From positions 1-45,175 of the forward strand of contig VBCM01000092.1 in NCBI GenBank assembly GCA_005883675.1: 45,175 nt of DNA, in the 5' to 3' direction. Below, piece by piece: positions 1-10,094 of this stretch. The notes beneath the pieces were generated by a model. It had not been told where the DNA came from. It searched no databases and saw nothing but the letters and a program-made list of their open reading frames with translations. Origin of the DNA: Betaproteobacteria bacterium (GTDB lineage Bacteria > Pseudomonadota > Gammaproteobacteria > Burkholderiales > SG8-39). The position numbers and the translations under genes are program-made. Position 1 is the stretch's first letter. Each line of letters begins with the position of its first letter.

Positions 1-1
1 T

Positions 2-1941
<1,940 letters not shown>

Positions 1942-1945
<4 letters not shown>

Positions 1946-2334
1946 TCACGCTCGGCAGCCTCGCCTTCAACGGTCCCTTCTTGGCGCCGCTCTGGTCCCC
2001 GCCGAAAAGCGCGGGCTTGTACGCGGTGCTAGTGCCCGGATGGCGCCTCCTCACCTTCCGGGCACTTCATTTCGGCCAGGCGGAGCTCTTCGACGCCGAG
2101 CTGCTCAAGGCCCATCCGCGCCACCCGGAGTGGCTGACGATCGCGGGCACCGACTGGAACCTCTATATCGCCACGCACGAGATGTCGTTCTCGACGCCGG
2201 CGCAGCGCGAAAGCGCGGCGCGCGAGCTCGCCCGCACCTACAAGCCTGAATTCCGGCCGGTGGACGGAAAACCGCTCGCCAGCCTGCGCACGCTGCTCAT
2301 TGCGCAGGCGCTGCGCAACTCACAGGACAAATAG
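1942..2334 (+). CDS. Small protein between nrdA and nrdB, possible degenerate GIY-YIG domain
   Basis: A 130-residue protein of no firmly recognised function. The GTG start at 1942 overlaps the nrdA stop by four bases, so it is probably translationally coupled to nrdA; the longer frame from 1906 would lie inside nrdA. The sequence has GLYAVLV near the N-terminus, then ALHFGQ about 20 residues later, then an H-rich stretch followed by LYIATHEM. This resembles the GIY...YIG layout, but with GLY and HFG in place of the usual triplets. No signal peptide or membrane segment is seen. Its place inside the nrd operon suggests a link to ribonucleotide reductase expression or function, but that is inference. 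Coding status is supported by the overlap and by the 6-nt gap to nrdB. Confidence 0.75.
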
Positions 2335-2340
2335 CTCGCC

Positions 2341-3453
2341 ATGCTGAAGTTCGAAGATCTCGCGCCTCAGCCCAAGAGCGGCTTCGTGCCCGCGGCGGCG
2401 GCGGCCGACAGCCGCTTCACCGCGGGCAACGCCTTCCGCCGCGTCACCGCGGAGGACAAGCGCGTCATCAACTCCAAGGCCGACCTCAACCAGCTCGTCC
2501 CGTTCAAGTACAAGTGGGCCTGGGAAAAGTACCTCTCTGCCTGCGCCAACCACTGGATGCCGCAGGAGATCAACATGAGCCGCGACATCGCGCTGTGGAA
2601 GGACGCGCGCGGCCTCTCGGAGGATGAGCGGCGCATCGTCAAGAGGAACCTCGGCTTCTTCGTCACCGCCGATTCGCTCGCCGCGAACAACATCGTGCTC
2701 GGCACCTACCGGCACATCACCGCCCCGGAATGCCGCCAGTACCTGCTGCGCCAGGCGTTTGAGGAGGCGATCCACACGCACGCCTACCAGTACATCGTGG
2801 AAAGCCTCGATCTCGAGGAGTCCGAGATCTTCAACGCCTATCACGAGGTGGCGTCGATCCGGGACAAGGACGAGTTCCTGGTGCCCTTCATCGATGTGCT
2901 GACCGATGCCGCCTTCCGCACCGGCACGCCGCAAGCCGACCAGACGCTGCTGCGCAGCCTGATCGTTTTCTCCTGCCTGATGGAGGGCCTTTTCTTCTAC
3001 GTCGGCTTCGTGCAGATCCTGGCGCTTGGCCGCCAGAACAAGATGACCGGCGCGGCCGAGCAGTACATGTACATCCTGCGCGACGAGTCGATGCACTGCA
3101 ATTTCGGCATCGACCTCGTGAACCAGATCAAGCTCGAGAACCCCGGCCTGTGGACGCCGGCCTTCCGCGAGGAGCTGCAGGAGCTCTTCCGGCGGGCGGT
3201 CGAGCTCGAGTACCGCTACGCCGAGGACACCATGCCGCGCGGGGTGCTCGGCTTGAATGCGCCGATGTTCAAGGAGTACCTGCGCTTCATCGCCAACCGG
3301 CGCTGCCAGCAGATCGGCCTCGAGACCCTGTACGCCGGGGCGCAGAACCCCTTCCCATGGATGAGCGAGATGATCGACCTCAAGAAGGAGCGCAACTTCT
3401 TCGAGACTCGCGTCATCGAGTACCAGACCGGGGGCGCACTCAACTGGGAGTGA
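2341..3453 (+). CDS. nrdB: Ribonucleoside-diphosphate reductase beta subunit
   Basis: Radical-generating small subunit of class Ia ribonucleotide reductase, 370 residues, a normal length. All expected metal ligands can be placed by spacing: D111 (TADSLAANN), E142 and H145 (EEAIH), E215 (LMEGLFF), E249 and H252 (RDESMH). The radical tyrosine is Y149, seven residues after E142 as in E. coli NrdB (E115/Y122). It therefore looks like a Tyr-radical di-iron enzyme rather than a Tyr-less subclass. The ATG lies 6 nt after the stop of the small upstream gene; only a weak AGGA lies upstream, so coupled translation is likely. The three genes read as one nrd operon whose promoter is outside the window. 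Confidence 0.97.
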   Translation: MLKFEDLAPQPKSGFVPAAAAADSRFTAGNAFRRVTAEDKRVINSKADLNQLVPFKYKWAWEKYLSACANHWMPQEINMSRDIALWKDARGLSEDERRIVKRNLGFFVTADSLAANNIVLGTYRHITAPECRQYLLRQAFEEAIHTHAYQYIVESLDLEESEIFNAYHEVASIRDKDEFLVPFIDVLTDAAFRTGTPQADQTLLRSLIVFSCLMEGLFFYVGFVQILALGRQNKMTGAAEQYMYILRDESMHCNFGIDLVNQIKLENPGLWTPAFREELQELFRRAVELEYRYAEDTMPRGVLGLNAPMFKEYLRFIANRRCQQIGLETLYAGAQNPFPWMSEMIDLKKERNFFETRVIEYQTGGALNWE

Positions 3454-3476
3454 ATATGGAAGAGGAGTGGGACCAA

Positions 3477-3767
3477 ATGCATAGAATTACGGCATGCAAG
3501 GCCGAGGAGGACTACAAGCTGTGGCTGCGCTTCGAGGACGGACTCGAGGGCTCGGTGTTCCTCGGCAACCTGCTCGAGATCGGCGCGTTCCAACTCTGGC
3601 GCGATGTGCGCGAGTTCGAGAAGGTGAGCGTCGACCCGCATACCGCGACCGTCACCTGGGAAGGCGGCATCCGGCTCGACAGCGACGTCCTCTACCAGGA
3701 CCTCGCCTCCCGTACCCACCCCATTCAGCATGCCGGCGGCGGCAATCCCCCGCCGGCGGTTGGATAG
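3477..3767 (+). CDS. DUF2442 domain protein
   Basis: A 96-residue protein matching the DUF2442 pattern: a short N-terminal beta strand, then LWLRFEDGLEGSV, a central acidic/aromatic stretch (FEKVSVDP) and TVTWEGGIRLDSDVLY. Function is unknown; family members are often found near mobile genes or toxin-antitoxin loci, but nothing of that sort is adjacent here. An in-frame ATG exists at 3456, but the ATG at 3477 has AGAGGAG at 3461-3467 at suitable spacing and matches the usual family N-terminus, so I prefer it. The gene follows nrdB by about 20 nt and may be cotranscribed. Confidence 0.75.
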   Translation: MHRITACKAEEDYKLWLRFEDGLEGSVFLGNLLEIGAFQLWRDVREFEKVSVDPHTATVTWEGGIRLDSDVLYQDLASRTHPIQHAGGGNPPPAVG

Positions 3768-3822
3768 TCCGGCGCGCTAGGCGCCCGGGCTTCTTTGTTC
3801 AACTACCTTGAAGGAGCAAAGC

Positions 3823-4122
3823 ATGGCGAAGAAGAAAGCGAAAAAAGGCGGCAAGAAAAAGAAGAAAAAGAAAGCATCAGGAAAGAAGAAGAGAGCATTA
3901 AAAAAAACGGGTAATAAAAAGGCGGCAGCAAAGAAATCCGCCAAGAAAAAGAAAAAGGCGGGAAAAAAGAAAAAGGCGATGAAAGCCGCCACACCCACGG
4001 CCAGCACGGCGGAACCGACGGCGCCTGCGCCAGCAGCACCGTCGGACGCTGGAACCACCGGCGCGCGACCCGCGCTGAATCCAGCAGCCGCGTGGCCTTT
4101 CCCGACGGGGTCCCGGCCTTAG
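3823..4122 (+). CDS. Lysine-rich histone H1-like DNA-binding protein
   Basis: A 99-residue protein with two parts. Residues 1-55 are mostly Lys with Ala and Gly (repeated KKK and KKA blocks). Residues 56-99 are rich in Ala, Thr and Pro and end in NPAAAWPFPTGSRP. I recall the same ending in annotated betaproteobacterial H1-like proteins, but have not checked it. Such proteins bind DNA nonspecifically and shape the nucleoid; they are related in composition to AlgP and the Bordetella and chlamydial H1 homologues. AAGGAG at 3811-3816 fixes the ATG. The gene is a run of AAA/AAG codons in a GC-rich genome, with several A-tracts of six to eight bases. A perfect hairpin overlaps the stop codon. Confidence 0.85.
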   Translation: MAKKKAKKGGKKKKKKKASGKKKRALKKTGNKKAAAKKSAKKKKKAGKKKKAMKAATPTASTAEPTAPAPAAPSDAGTTGARPALNPAAAWPFPTGSRP

Positions 4123-4233
4123 GGCCGGGCACCCGCAGGAAAGGGGCAAGCAGCGAAGCGCTTGCCTGGCCCTCGAAGCTCAGCGGACCGGCTCGGGTCC
4201 AATCGGCCCAAGAACGAGACCTCGGCCGGTCCG
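4112..4233 (+). other. Structured 3' region after the H1-like gene (possible sRNA or 3' UTR)
   Basis: Three perfect inverted repeats follow each other: 4112-4118 with 4123-4129 (cccggcc/ggccggg, loop TTAG containing the stop codon), 4145-4151 with 4160-4166 (ggcaagc/gcttgcc), and 4184-4192 with 4225-4233 (cggaccggc/gccggtccg, loop 32 nt). They end directly before the terminator-like hairpin at 4235. No ORF with coding character covers the region. It could be a long structured 3' UTR or an independent small RNA; no known RNA family was recognised. Confidence 0.4.
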
Positions 4234-4234
4234 C

Positions 4235-4260
4235 GAGGCTTCACTGAGAAGCCTCATTTT
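4235..4260 (+). terminator. Probable intrinsic terminator
   Basis: Perfect 8-bp stem gaggcttc/gaagcctc with a 5-nt loop (actga), followed by ATTTT. The T run is short, so efficiency may be moderate. It closes the H1-like transcript and any RNA made from the structured region before it. Confidence 0.65.
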
Positions 4261-4294
4261 AACGGCCGTTCGGCTCCGAAAGCCGCCAGATCGG

Positions 4295-4331
4295 GTCGTT
4301 TCGCAACGACTTGGGTGAACGTCGCGAAACG
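4295..4331. promoter_or_regulatory. Overlapping inverted repeats upstream of the transglycosylase promoter
   Basis: Two palindromes share sequence: gtcgtt (4295-4300) pairs with aacgac (4305-4310), and cgtttcgc (4297-4304) pairs with gcgaaacg (4324-4331). They cannot form together. The element ends 10 nt before the -35 hexamer, a usual place for an operator, so regulator binding is one reading; an RNA fold in the preceding transcript is the other. No regulator family is implied by the sequence alone. Confidence 0.35.
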
Positions 4332-4341
4332 TCAGAAGTGA

Positions 4342-4371
4342 TTGACAGCGTTAAATATTTCCGCATAAGAT
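4342..4371 (+). promoter_or_regulatory. Sigma-70-type promoter for the lytic transglycosylase gene
   Basis: Perfect -35 TTGACA at 4342-4347, an 18-nt spacer and -10 TAAGAT at 4366-4371. It lies in a locally AT-rich patch of a GC-rich region. Transcription would start near 4378, giving a leader of about 120 nt before the ATG at 4500. Confidence 0.6.
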
Positions 4372-4499
4372 TCAAGCGCTGCAGTGCAACAGCACGAGGT
4401 ACCACGGTGCTGCGTTAAACCGTCGAGCCCCGGTCGGCGTCCCCTAGAGGAGGGTTGCCGAATCCCAAGTCGGAACAGGGCCGGGGCAGGAGGTGGCCT

Positions 4500-5153
4500 A
4501 TGGTTGCATCGCTGTTGGCACGCGCCTGCGCCGGCGCGAAGAGCCTGCTTGCGTTCACCGGCATTGCCGCCGTCGGCGGCCTGTTGCTCCTCCCCCTGCA
4601 CGGGGACGGAGCGAGGTGGTATGGGGACGGCGTCTTCGAGCCTGCGGTGGCGGTCTCGGGCGCCATCCAGGCTTTCGCGGAGACGCCTCTCGAGCGAGAG
4701 CAGCGCGCAATCACCGAGTTCATCGCCAAGCGCTACCGTGTCTCCGATGCCGCGGTGGCGAATTACGTCGCTGTGGCCTACCGGGCGGGGGAGCAGTACA
4801 ACGTGGACCCCCTTCTGATCCTTGCCGTGATGGCGATCGAGTCGCGCTACAACCCGGTGGCGGAAAGCGTGGTCGGGGCAAAGGGCCTGATGCAGGTGAT
4901 GCCCAAGTACCACCTCGACAAGCTCGCCGAGCTCGGCGGTGAGGAAGCGCTGCTCGAGCCCGAAGTGAACATCCAGGTCGGCGCCCAGATCCTGCGCGAG
5001 TACCAGCGGCGCTGCCGCGACACCGAGGCCGCGCTGCAGATGTACGCCGGCGCGTTCGACGAGCCGAGCGGGCAGTACTCCACCAAGGTCTTCGCCGAGC
5101 GCGCGCGCCTCGAATTCCTCAGGCAGAAGGCAAGGAAACAGCAAACCGTCTGA
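4500..5153 (+). CDS. Lytic transglycosylase, SLT domain, exported
   Basis: A 217-residue peptidoglycan-cleaving enzyme. The N-terminus has a hydrophobic stretch (about residues 15-33) that acts as signal peptide or anchor. The SLT domain covers about residues 90-205. The catalytic Glu is E114 in MAIESRYNP, followed by the typical AKGLMQVMP (127-135) and an N...Q-rich region (VNIQVGAQIL). Substrate is the glycan chain of murein in the periplasm. ATG 4500 is chosen because AGGAGGT ends 5 nt before it; an in-frame TTG at 4455 lacks such a site. A strong promoter lies 130 nt upstream. The 3' end overlaps the convergent aminotransferase gene by 35 bp. Confidence 0.9.
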   Translation: MVASLLARACAGAKSLLAFTGIAAVGGLLLLPLHGDGARWYGDGVFEPAVAVSGAIQAFAETPLEREQRAITEFIAKRYRVSDAAVANYVAVAYRAGEQYNVDPLLILAVMAIESRYNPVAESVVGAKGLMQVMPKYHLDKLAELGGEEALLEPEVNIQVGAQILREYQRRCRDTEAALQMYAGAFDEPSGQYSTKVFAERARLEFLRQKARKQQTV

Positions 5154-6279
5154 TGCGGCGCGCCGCCTCCTCGATATCCGCCATCGCGCGGGTATAGGCG
5201 AAGCGCACATGGTGCGACGTGCCGTTCGCGCCGAAGTCCACGCCCGGCGTCGCCGCCACCGCCTCGCGCTCCAGTAGCTGCAGGCAATACTCGCGCGCAT
5301 CGCGCGCGCAATCGGCATAGATGTAGAACGCGCCGCGCGGCTCCGCCGGCACGGCAAGGCCCGCGGCCTTGAGCGCCGGCAGCAGCACGTCGCGACGGCG
5401 GGCGAATTCGCGGCGCCGCGCTTCCAGGATGGCGAGCGACTCGGGGCCGAACGCTGCGCAGGCGGCATGCTGCGCCACCGATGGCGCCGAGATGAAAAGA
5501 TGCTGCGCCAGCTTCTCGAAGCCGCGCACCGCCTGCGCAGGCAGCACCGCCCAGCCCAAGCGCCAGCCGGTCATGCAGAAGTACTTCGAGAAGCTGTTGA
5601 TCACCACCACCTCGCCCGGCAGCCCGAGCGCGGTCCAGGGCTCGGCTCCGTAGCTCAGGCCCTGGTAGATCTCGTCGACGATCAGCACGCCGCCGCGCTC
5701 CGCGATGAAGCGCGCGATCGCCTCCAACTCGCTGCGCGAGATGAGCGTGCCCGTCGGATTGGACGGCGTGCCGAGGATGAGCGCCTTGGTGCGCGCGGTC
5801 CACGCTTCGCGCACCATCGCCGCCGTCGGCTGGAAGTTGTGCGCGGCGGTTACGGCGAGCGGCCGCGCGCGGCCCTCGAACGCGCGCACGAAATGGCGGT
5901 AACCCGGATAACCAGGGTCGGGCACCAGCACCTCGTCAAGCGCATCGACGTAAAGCGCGGCGACGGTGAGGAGGCCGCCCGAAGCACCGGCCGTGATCAC
6001 CACGCGCTCGGGCGGCAAATCGGCGCCGAACCTACTCGCATAATGCTGCGCGATCGCCTCGCGCAGCGCCGTAAGACCGAGCGTCGCGGTGTAAGCCGTG
6101 CGACCTTCGCGAAGCGCGCGCACGCCTGCTTCCACCACCGGCTCGGGCGCGGTGAAGTCCGGCTCGCCGATCTCCATGTGCACGACGTGGCGGCCGGCGC
6201 GCTCGAGCGCCTGCGCGCGCGAGAGCACCTCCATCACTTCGAAAGGTGCGATTTCCGCAGCGCGGCGCGCCGTCACCAT
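5119..6279 (-). CDS. PLP-dependent aminotransferase, class I/II
   Basis: A 386-residue fold-type I aminotransferase of the aspartate-aminotransferase family. Visible motifs are the N-terminal MEIGEPDF substrate loop, SNPTG (173-177), DEIYQ (202-206), the PLP lysine K232 in SFSKYF and the GWR arginine R240. The exact amino donor cannot be read from sequence; family members include aspartate, alanine and aromatic aminotransferases. Start ATG 6279: TAGAAT lies 12 nt upstream on the minus strand (6297-6292), so the leader is very short and no clear Shine-Dalgarno is needed or seen. It diverges from maeB with 47 bp between the starts. Confidence 0.92.
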   Translation of the reverse strand: MVTARRAAEIAPFEVMEVLSRAQALERAGRHVVHMEIGEPDFTAPEPVVEAGVRALREGRTAYTATLGLTALREAIAQHYASRFGADLPPERVVITAGASGGLLTVAALYVDALDEVLVPDPGYPGYRHFVRAFEGRARPLAVTAAHNFQPTAAMVREAWTARTKALILGTPSNPTGTLISRSELEAIARFIAERGGVLIVDEIYQGLSYGAEPWTALGLPGEVVVINSFSKYFCMTGWRLGWAVLPAQAVRGFEKLAQHLFISAPSVAQHAACAAFGPESLAILEARRREFARRRDVLLPALKAAGLAVPAEPRGAFYIYADCARDAREYCLQLLEREAVAATPGVDFGANGTSHHVRFAYTRAMADIEEAARRIRRFAVSLPSA

Positions 6280-6291
6280 GGGCGGTGAGCC

Positions 6292-6320
6292 ATTCTACGG
6301 TCTGCCCCCTGCTATAGAAT
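6292..6320. promoter_or_regulatory. Divergent TAGAAT-type -10 elements (aminotransferase / maeB)
   Basis: TAGAAT is present on the minus strand at 6297-6292, 12 nt before the aminotransferase ATG, and on the plus strand at 6315-6320 (within TATAGAAT), 6 nt before the maeB GTG. Both would give leaders of roughly 0-6 nt. No consensus -35 was confirmed for either. Confidence 0.5.
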
Positions 6321-6326
6321 CGTTGC

Positions 6327-8618
6327 GTGGACGAGCAGCTGAAGAAGAGCGCCCTCGAGTACCATCGCCGCGCGCCGCCGGGCAAGCTCTCGATCCTGCC
6401 CACCAAGCAGCTCACCAACCAGCGCGATCTCGCGCTCGCCTACTCCCCCGGTGTGGCGGCCGTCTGCGAGGAGATCGTGCGCGATGCCGCCTGCGCGGTG
6501 CACTACACCTCGCGCTCGAACCTGATTGGCGTCATCACCAATGGCACCGCGGTGCTCGGTCTGGGCGCGATCGGGCCGCTCGCCGCGAAGCCGGTGATGG
6601 AGGGCAAGGCGGTGCTCTTCAAGAAATTCGCGGGCATCGACTGCTTCGACATCGAGATCGACGAGCGCGACCCTGAAAAGCTGGTCGACATCATCGCCGC
6701 GCTCGAGCCCACGTTCGGCGCCATCAACCTCGAGGACATCAAGGCGCCCGAATGCTTCACCGTGGAGCGGCTGCTGCGAAAGCGCATGCGCATTCCCGTG
6801 TTCCACGATGACCAGCATGGCACGGCCATCACGGTGGGCGCCGCCGTGTACAACGGCCTCAAGGTCGTCGGCAAGCGCATCGGGGAGGTGAAGCTCGTCG
6901 CGTCGGGCGCCGGCGCGGCGGCGCTCGCGTGCCTCGATCTCCTGCAGAAGATGGGGCTGCCGCTCGCCAACATCGTCGTCACCGACATCAAGGGCGTGGT
7001 CTACAACGGCCGGCGCGAACTGATGGATCCGGACAAGGAGCGCTACGCGAAGGACACGCGCGCGCGCACGCTCGACGAGGTGATCGGCGGCGCCGACGTG
7101 TTCCTCGGCCTCTCGGCGGGCGGCGTGCTGAAGAGCGCCATGGTGAAGAAGATGGCCGAGCGCCCGCTGATCCTCGCGCTCGCCAACCCGGAGCCGGAGA
7201 TCTCGCCCGAGCTCGCGCGCGAGGCGCGCCCCGATTGCGTCATCGCCACCGGGCGCTCGGACTATCCGAACCAGGTGAACAACGTGCTCTGCTTCCCATT
7301 CATCTTCCGGGGAGCGCTGGATGTCGGCGCCACCACCATCACGACGGAAATGGAGCTCGCCGCGGTGCGCGCCATCGCCGAGCTCGCACAAGCCGAGACC
7401 TCCGAGCAGGTGGCGCTTGCCTACGGCATCGAGACGATCAGCTTCGGGCCCGAGTACATCATCCCGCGGCCGTTCGACCCGCGGCTCATCGCGCGCGTCG
7501 CGCCCGCGGTGGCGCAAGCGGCGATGGAATCCGGTGTCGCGACACGCCCGATTGCCGACGTGGAGGCCTACCGGCAGTCGCTCTCGCATTTCGTCTACCA
7601 GTCCGGCCTCATCATGAAGCCGCTCTTCAGCGCGGCGAAAGCGCAGCCGCGGCGCGTGGTCTACGCCGAAGGCGAGGACGAGCGCGTGCTGCGCGCGGTG
7701 CAGGTGGTGGTCGACGAAGGCCTGGCAAGACCGATCCTCGTCGGCCGGCCGCAGGTGGTCGAGCAGCGCCTCGAGCGCCTCGGGCTGCGGGTGCGCCCGG
7801 GGAAGGAAGTCGAGCTCGTCAACCCGGAGTTCGATGCGCGCTACCGCGATTACTGGACGACGTACCAGCGCCTCGCCGAGCGCCGCGGCGTGTCGCCGGA
7901 ATACGCGCGCATCGAGATGCGCCGCAGCACCACCCTCATCGGCACCATGATGATCCACAAGGGCGAGGCCGACGCCCTGATCTGCGGCACGCTCGGCATG
8001 TTCGCCGAGCACATGCGCTACATCGACCAGGTGATCGGCCTGCGGCCCGGCGCGCGCCACTACGCGGCGATGAACGCCATCATCCTGCCCTCGCGCACGG
8101 TGTTCATCTGCGACACCTACGTGACGAACGACCCGGACGCCGAGCACATCGCCGAGATGACCTTGCTTGCCGCCGACGAGGTGCGCCGCTTCGGCATCGT
8201 GCCGAAGGTGGCGCTCCTTTCCGCATCCAACTTCGGCTCGGTCGACACGCCCGCGGCGCGCAAGATGCGCGCCGCGCTCGCGCTCATCACCGAGCGCGCG
8301 CCCGACCTGCAGGTCGAGGGCGAGATGCACGGCGATGCCGCGCTCTCCGAGGAGATCCGCATGCGCGTCTTTCCGCGCGCGCGGCTGCGCGGGGAAGCGA
8401 ACCTGCTGGTGATGCCGACGCTCGACGCGGCGAACATCTCGTTCAACCTGCTGAAGACCGCCGCCGGCGGCGGCGTCACCGTCGGGCCGATGCTGCTCGG
8501 CGCCGCGCGCCCGGCGCACATCCTCACGCCCTCGGCCACCGTGCGCCGCATCGTCAACATGACCGCGCTCGCCGTGGCGGACGCCAACGCGCCGCGTCCC
8601 CAGGAGAGTCTCTTCTGA
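6327..8618 (+). CDS. maeB: NADP-dependent malic enzyme with C-terminal phosphotransacetylase-like domain
   Basis: A 763-residue enzyme that oxidatively decarboxylates malate to pyruvate, yielding NADPH for biosynthesis. Malic N domain, about residues 10-160: [18 protein letters not shown] (134-144) and [11 protein letters not shown] (157-167). NAD(P)-binding malic M domain, about 165-410: the Rossmann GAGAAA near 194-199. PTA-like domain from about 430 to the end, including [20 protein letters not shown] and a C-terminal [12 protein letters not shown]. In this family the PTA-like part is usually regulatory and not an active phosphotransacetylase. The start is a GTG 6 nt after TATAGAAT. The stop overlaps the patatin start (TGATG). 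Confidence 0.96.
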   Translation: MDEQLKKSALEYHRRAPPGKLSILPTKQLTNQRDLALAYSPGVAAVCEEIVRDAACAVHYTSRSNLIGVITNGTAVLGLGAIGPLAAKPVMEGKAVLFKKFAGIDCFDIEIDERDPEKLVDIIAALEPTFGAINLEDIKAPECFTVERLLRKRMRIPVFHDDQHGTAITVGAAVYNGLKVVGKRIGEVKLVASGAGAAALACLDLLQKMGLPLANIVVTDIKGVVYNGRRELMDPDKERYAKDTRARTLDEVIGGADVFLGLSAGGVLKSAMVKKMAERPLILALANPEPEISPELAREARPDCVIATGRSDYPNQVNNVLCFPFIFRGALDVGATTITTEMELAAVRAIAELAQAETSEQVALAYGIETISFGPEYIIPRPFDPRLIARVAPAVAQAAMESGVATRPIADVEAYRQSLSHFVYQSGLIMKPLFSAAKAQPRRVVYAEGEDERVLRAVQVVVDEGLARPILVGRPQVVEQRLERLGLRVRPGKEVELVNPEFDARYRDYWTTYQRLAERRGVSPEYARIEMRRSTTLIGTMMIHKGEADALICGTLGMFAEHMRYIDQVIGLRPGARHYAAMNAIILPSRTVFICDTYVTNDPDAEHIAEMTLLAADEVRRFGIVPKVALLSASNFGSVDTPAARKMRAALALITERAPDLQVEGEMHGDAALSEEIRMRVFPRARLRGEANLLVMPTLDAANISFNLLKTAAGGGVTVGPMLLGAARPAHILTPSATVRRIVNMTALAVADANAPRPQESLF

Positions 8619-9808
8619 TGGACGCGCTCAGCGCCACCATCGCGCCCCTGCATGCGGGACGCTCGCCGCCGCGGGCGGGCCTGGTGCTCACCGGCGGCGG
8701 CGCGCGCGCCGCCTACCAGGTCGGCGTGGTGAAAGCGGTGCGCGACGTGCTGGGCGGGCCGAAGAAGAATCCGTTCCCGATCGTCTGCGGTACCTCCGCC
8801 GGCGCGATCAACGCGACGACGCTCGCCGTCTTCGCCGACGACTTCTCGGGCGCGGTGGCGACGCTCCTCGAGCAGTGGGAGAACATGCATTGCCACCACA
8901 TCTACCGCACGGATGCCTGGCACATCATGAAGAGCGGCGCGCGCTGGCTCGCGGCGATGATGCTCGTCTCGCGCCACAACCCGATCTCGCTTCTCGACAA
9001 CACGCCGCTCGCGGCGATGCTGGCGAGGAACCTGCCGTTCGAGCGCATCCAGGCGAACATCGATGCCGGCTCGCTCTACGCCGTGTGCGTGACCGCTTCC
9101 GGCTATACCACCGGGCAGAGCGTGTCGTTTTTCCAGGGTGGCAGCGACCTCATCGGCTGGGAGCGCAACCAGCGCATCGGCGCCGCGGTGACGCTGAACG
9201 CCGACTACCTGCTTGCCTCCGCCTCGCTGCCCTTCATCTTCCCCGCGGTGAAGGTCCATCGCGAGTATTTCGGCGACGGCTCGATGCGCCAGATCGCGCC
9301 GGTGTCACCGGCGCTGCATCTGGGCGCCGACCGCGTGCTGATCGTCGGCACCGGACGCCGGGCGCAGGAGGCGAACCGCGCGCGCTCGACGATCTACCCC
9401 TCCCTCGCGCAGGTCGCGGGCCACGCGCTCAACTCCATCTTCCTCGACAGCCTCGCCGTGGACATCGAGCGCCTGGAGCGCATCAACCGTACCGTGAAGC
9501 TCATCCCGCAGGAGCGGCTTGCCGAGTCCAGCGTGAAGCTCCGGCCGGTGAAGGTGCTCTTCATCACGCCGTCTCAGCCGATCGAGCGCATCGCCGCGCG
9601 CTTCCTGCACGAGCTGCCGGGCACCGTGCGCTTCATCCTCAAGCCAACCGGCGCGCTGAACCGCTCGGGCTCGAACCTGGCGAGCTATCTGCTCTTCGAA
9701 GAGTCGTTCTGCCGCGCGCTCATCGATCTCGGCTACCAGGACACCATCAGCCGCGAAGCCGAGGTGCGCGATTTCTTCGCCACGCCGGAGGCACGGGCGT
9801 ATGCCTGA
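8618..9808 (+). CDS. Patatin-like phospholipase
   Basis: A 396-residue serine lipid hydrolase. The oxyanion loop is GGGARAAYQ (26-34). The nucleophile is S60 in GTSAG, and the catalytic Asp is D220 in GDGSMRQ, a DGS form of the usual DG(G/A). No signal peptide or membrane helix is evident, so it is likely cytoplasmic or granule-bound. The ATG overlaps the maeB stop and its 3' end overlaps the phaM-like gene by 8 bp, so the three are probably translated together. The coupling suggests work on membrane lipid or on the surface of storage granules; the true substrate is unknown. Confidence 0.9.
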   Translation: MDALSATIAPLHAGRSPPRAGLVLTGGGARAAYQVGVVKAVRDVLGGPKKNPFPIVCGTSAGAINATTLAVFADDFSGAVATLLEQWENMHCHHIYRTDAWHIMKSGARWLAAMMLVSRHNPISLLDNTPLAAMLARNLPFERIQANIDAGSLYAVCVTASGYTTGQSVSFFQGGSDLIGWERNQRIGAAVTLNADYLLASASLPFIFPAVKVHREYFGDGSMRQIAPVSPALHLGADRVLIVGTGRRAQEANRARSTIYPSLAQVAGHALNSIFLDSLAVDIERLERINRTVKLIPQERLAESSVKLRPVKVLFITPSQPIERIAARFLHELPGTVRFILKPTGALNRSGSNLASYLLFEESFCRALIDLGYQDTISREAEVRDFFATPEARAYA

Positions 9809-10067
9809 CGAGCCGCCGCCGCAGGACCCCTTCGAGATGTTCCGGCGCCTGTGGGGCGGCTTGGGCGTGCCGCTGCCCGGCATGGCGATGCCGACCTTCG
9901 ATCCGCAGGAAGTAGAGAAGCGCATCGCCGAGCTGCGCTCGGTCGAGGCCTGGCTCAACATGAACCTCAACATGGTGAAGTTCTCCATCCAGGGCCTCGA
10001 GCTGCAGCGCGCCGCGCTGCGGGCGATGCGCGACGCCGGCGGCGGCGAAGCACCGCGCAAAAAATAG
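9801..10067 (+). CDS. phaM: PhaM-family polyhydroxyalkanoate granule protein (short form)
   Basis: An 88-residue protein with the PhaM core: FDPQEVEKRIAELRSVEAWL, then NMNLNMVKFSIQGLELQR (about residues 33-70). Family knowledge: in Ralstonia/Cupriavidus PhaM binds PHA synthase and DNA, activates the synthase and helps distribute granules to daughter cells. The Cupriavidus protein is much longer and carries a Lys/Ala/Pro-rich DNA-binding tail. This one ends shortly after the core (GGGEAPRKK), so DNA binding may be lost. The lysine-rich H1-like protein at 3.8 kb resembles the missing tail in composition. It overlaps the patatin gene by 8 bp. Confidence 0.8.
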   Translation: MPDEPPPQDPFEMFRRLWGGLGVPLPGMAMPTFDPQEVEKRIAELRSVEAWLNMNLNMVKFSIQGLELQRAALRAMRDAGGGEAPRKK

Positions 10068-10094
10068 GCAGTTCAATCCACCGGAGACGAGCGA

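Noticed and set aside
3823-3990. CRISPR-like or tandem DNA repeat in the A-rich stretch
   Set aside because: Repetition is of Lys codons with irregular spacing, inside a gene with a good ribosome site.
4112-4331. tRNA or known riboswitch in the structured intergenic region
   Set aside because: No cloverleaf, CCA end or riboswitch core was recognised; only simple stems.
4332-5468. Minus-strand frame across the transglycosylase gene and its promoter
   Set aside because: It crosses the convergent gene boundary, and the plus strand has an SLT domain with a good ribosome site.
6312-8519. Long minus-strand frame (about 735 codons) opposite maeB
   Set aside because: Its composition (Arg, His, Asp, Val, Leu) is that of an antisense frame of a GC-rich gene; maeB itself is a clear full-length enzyme.
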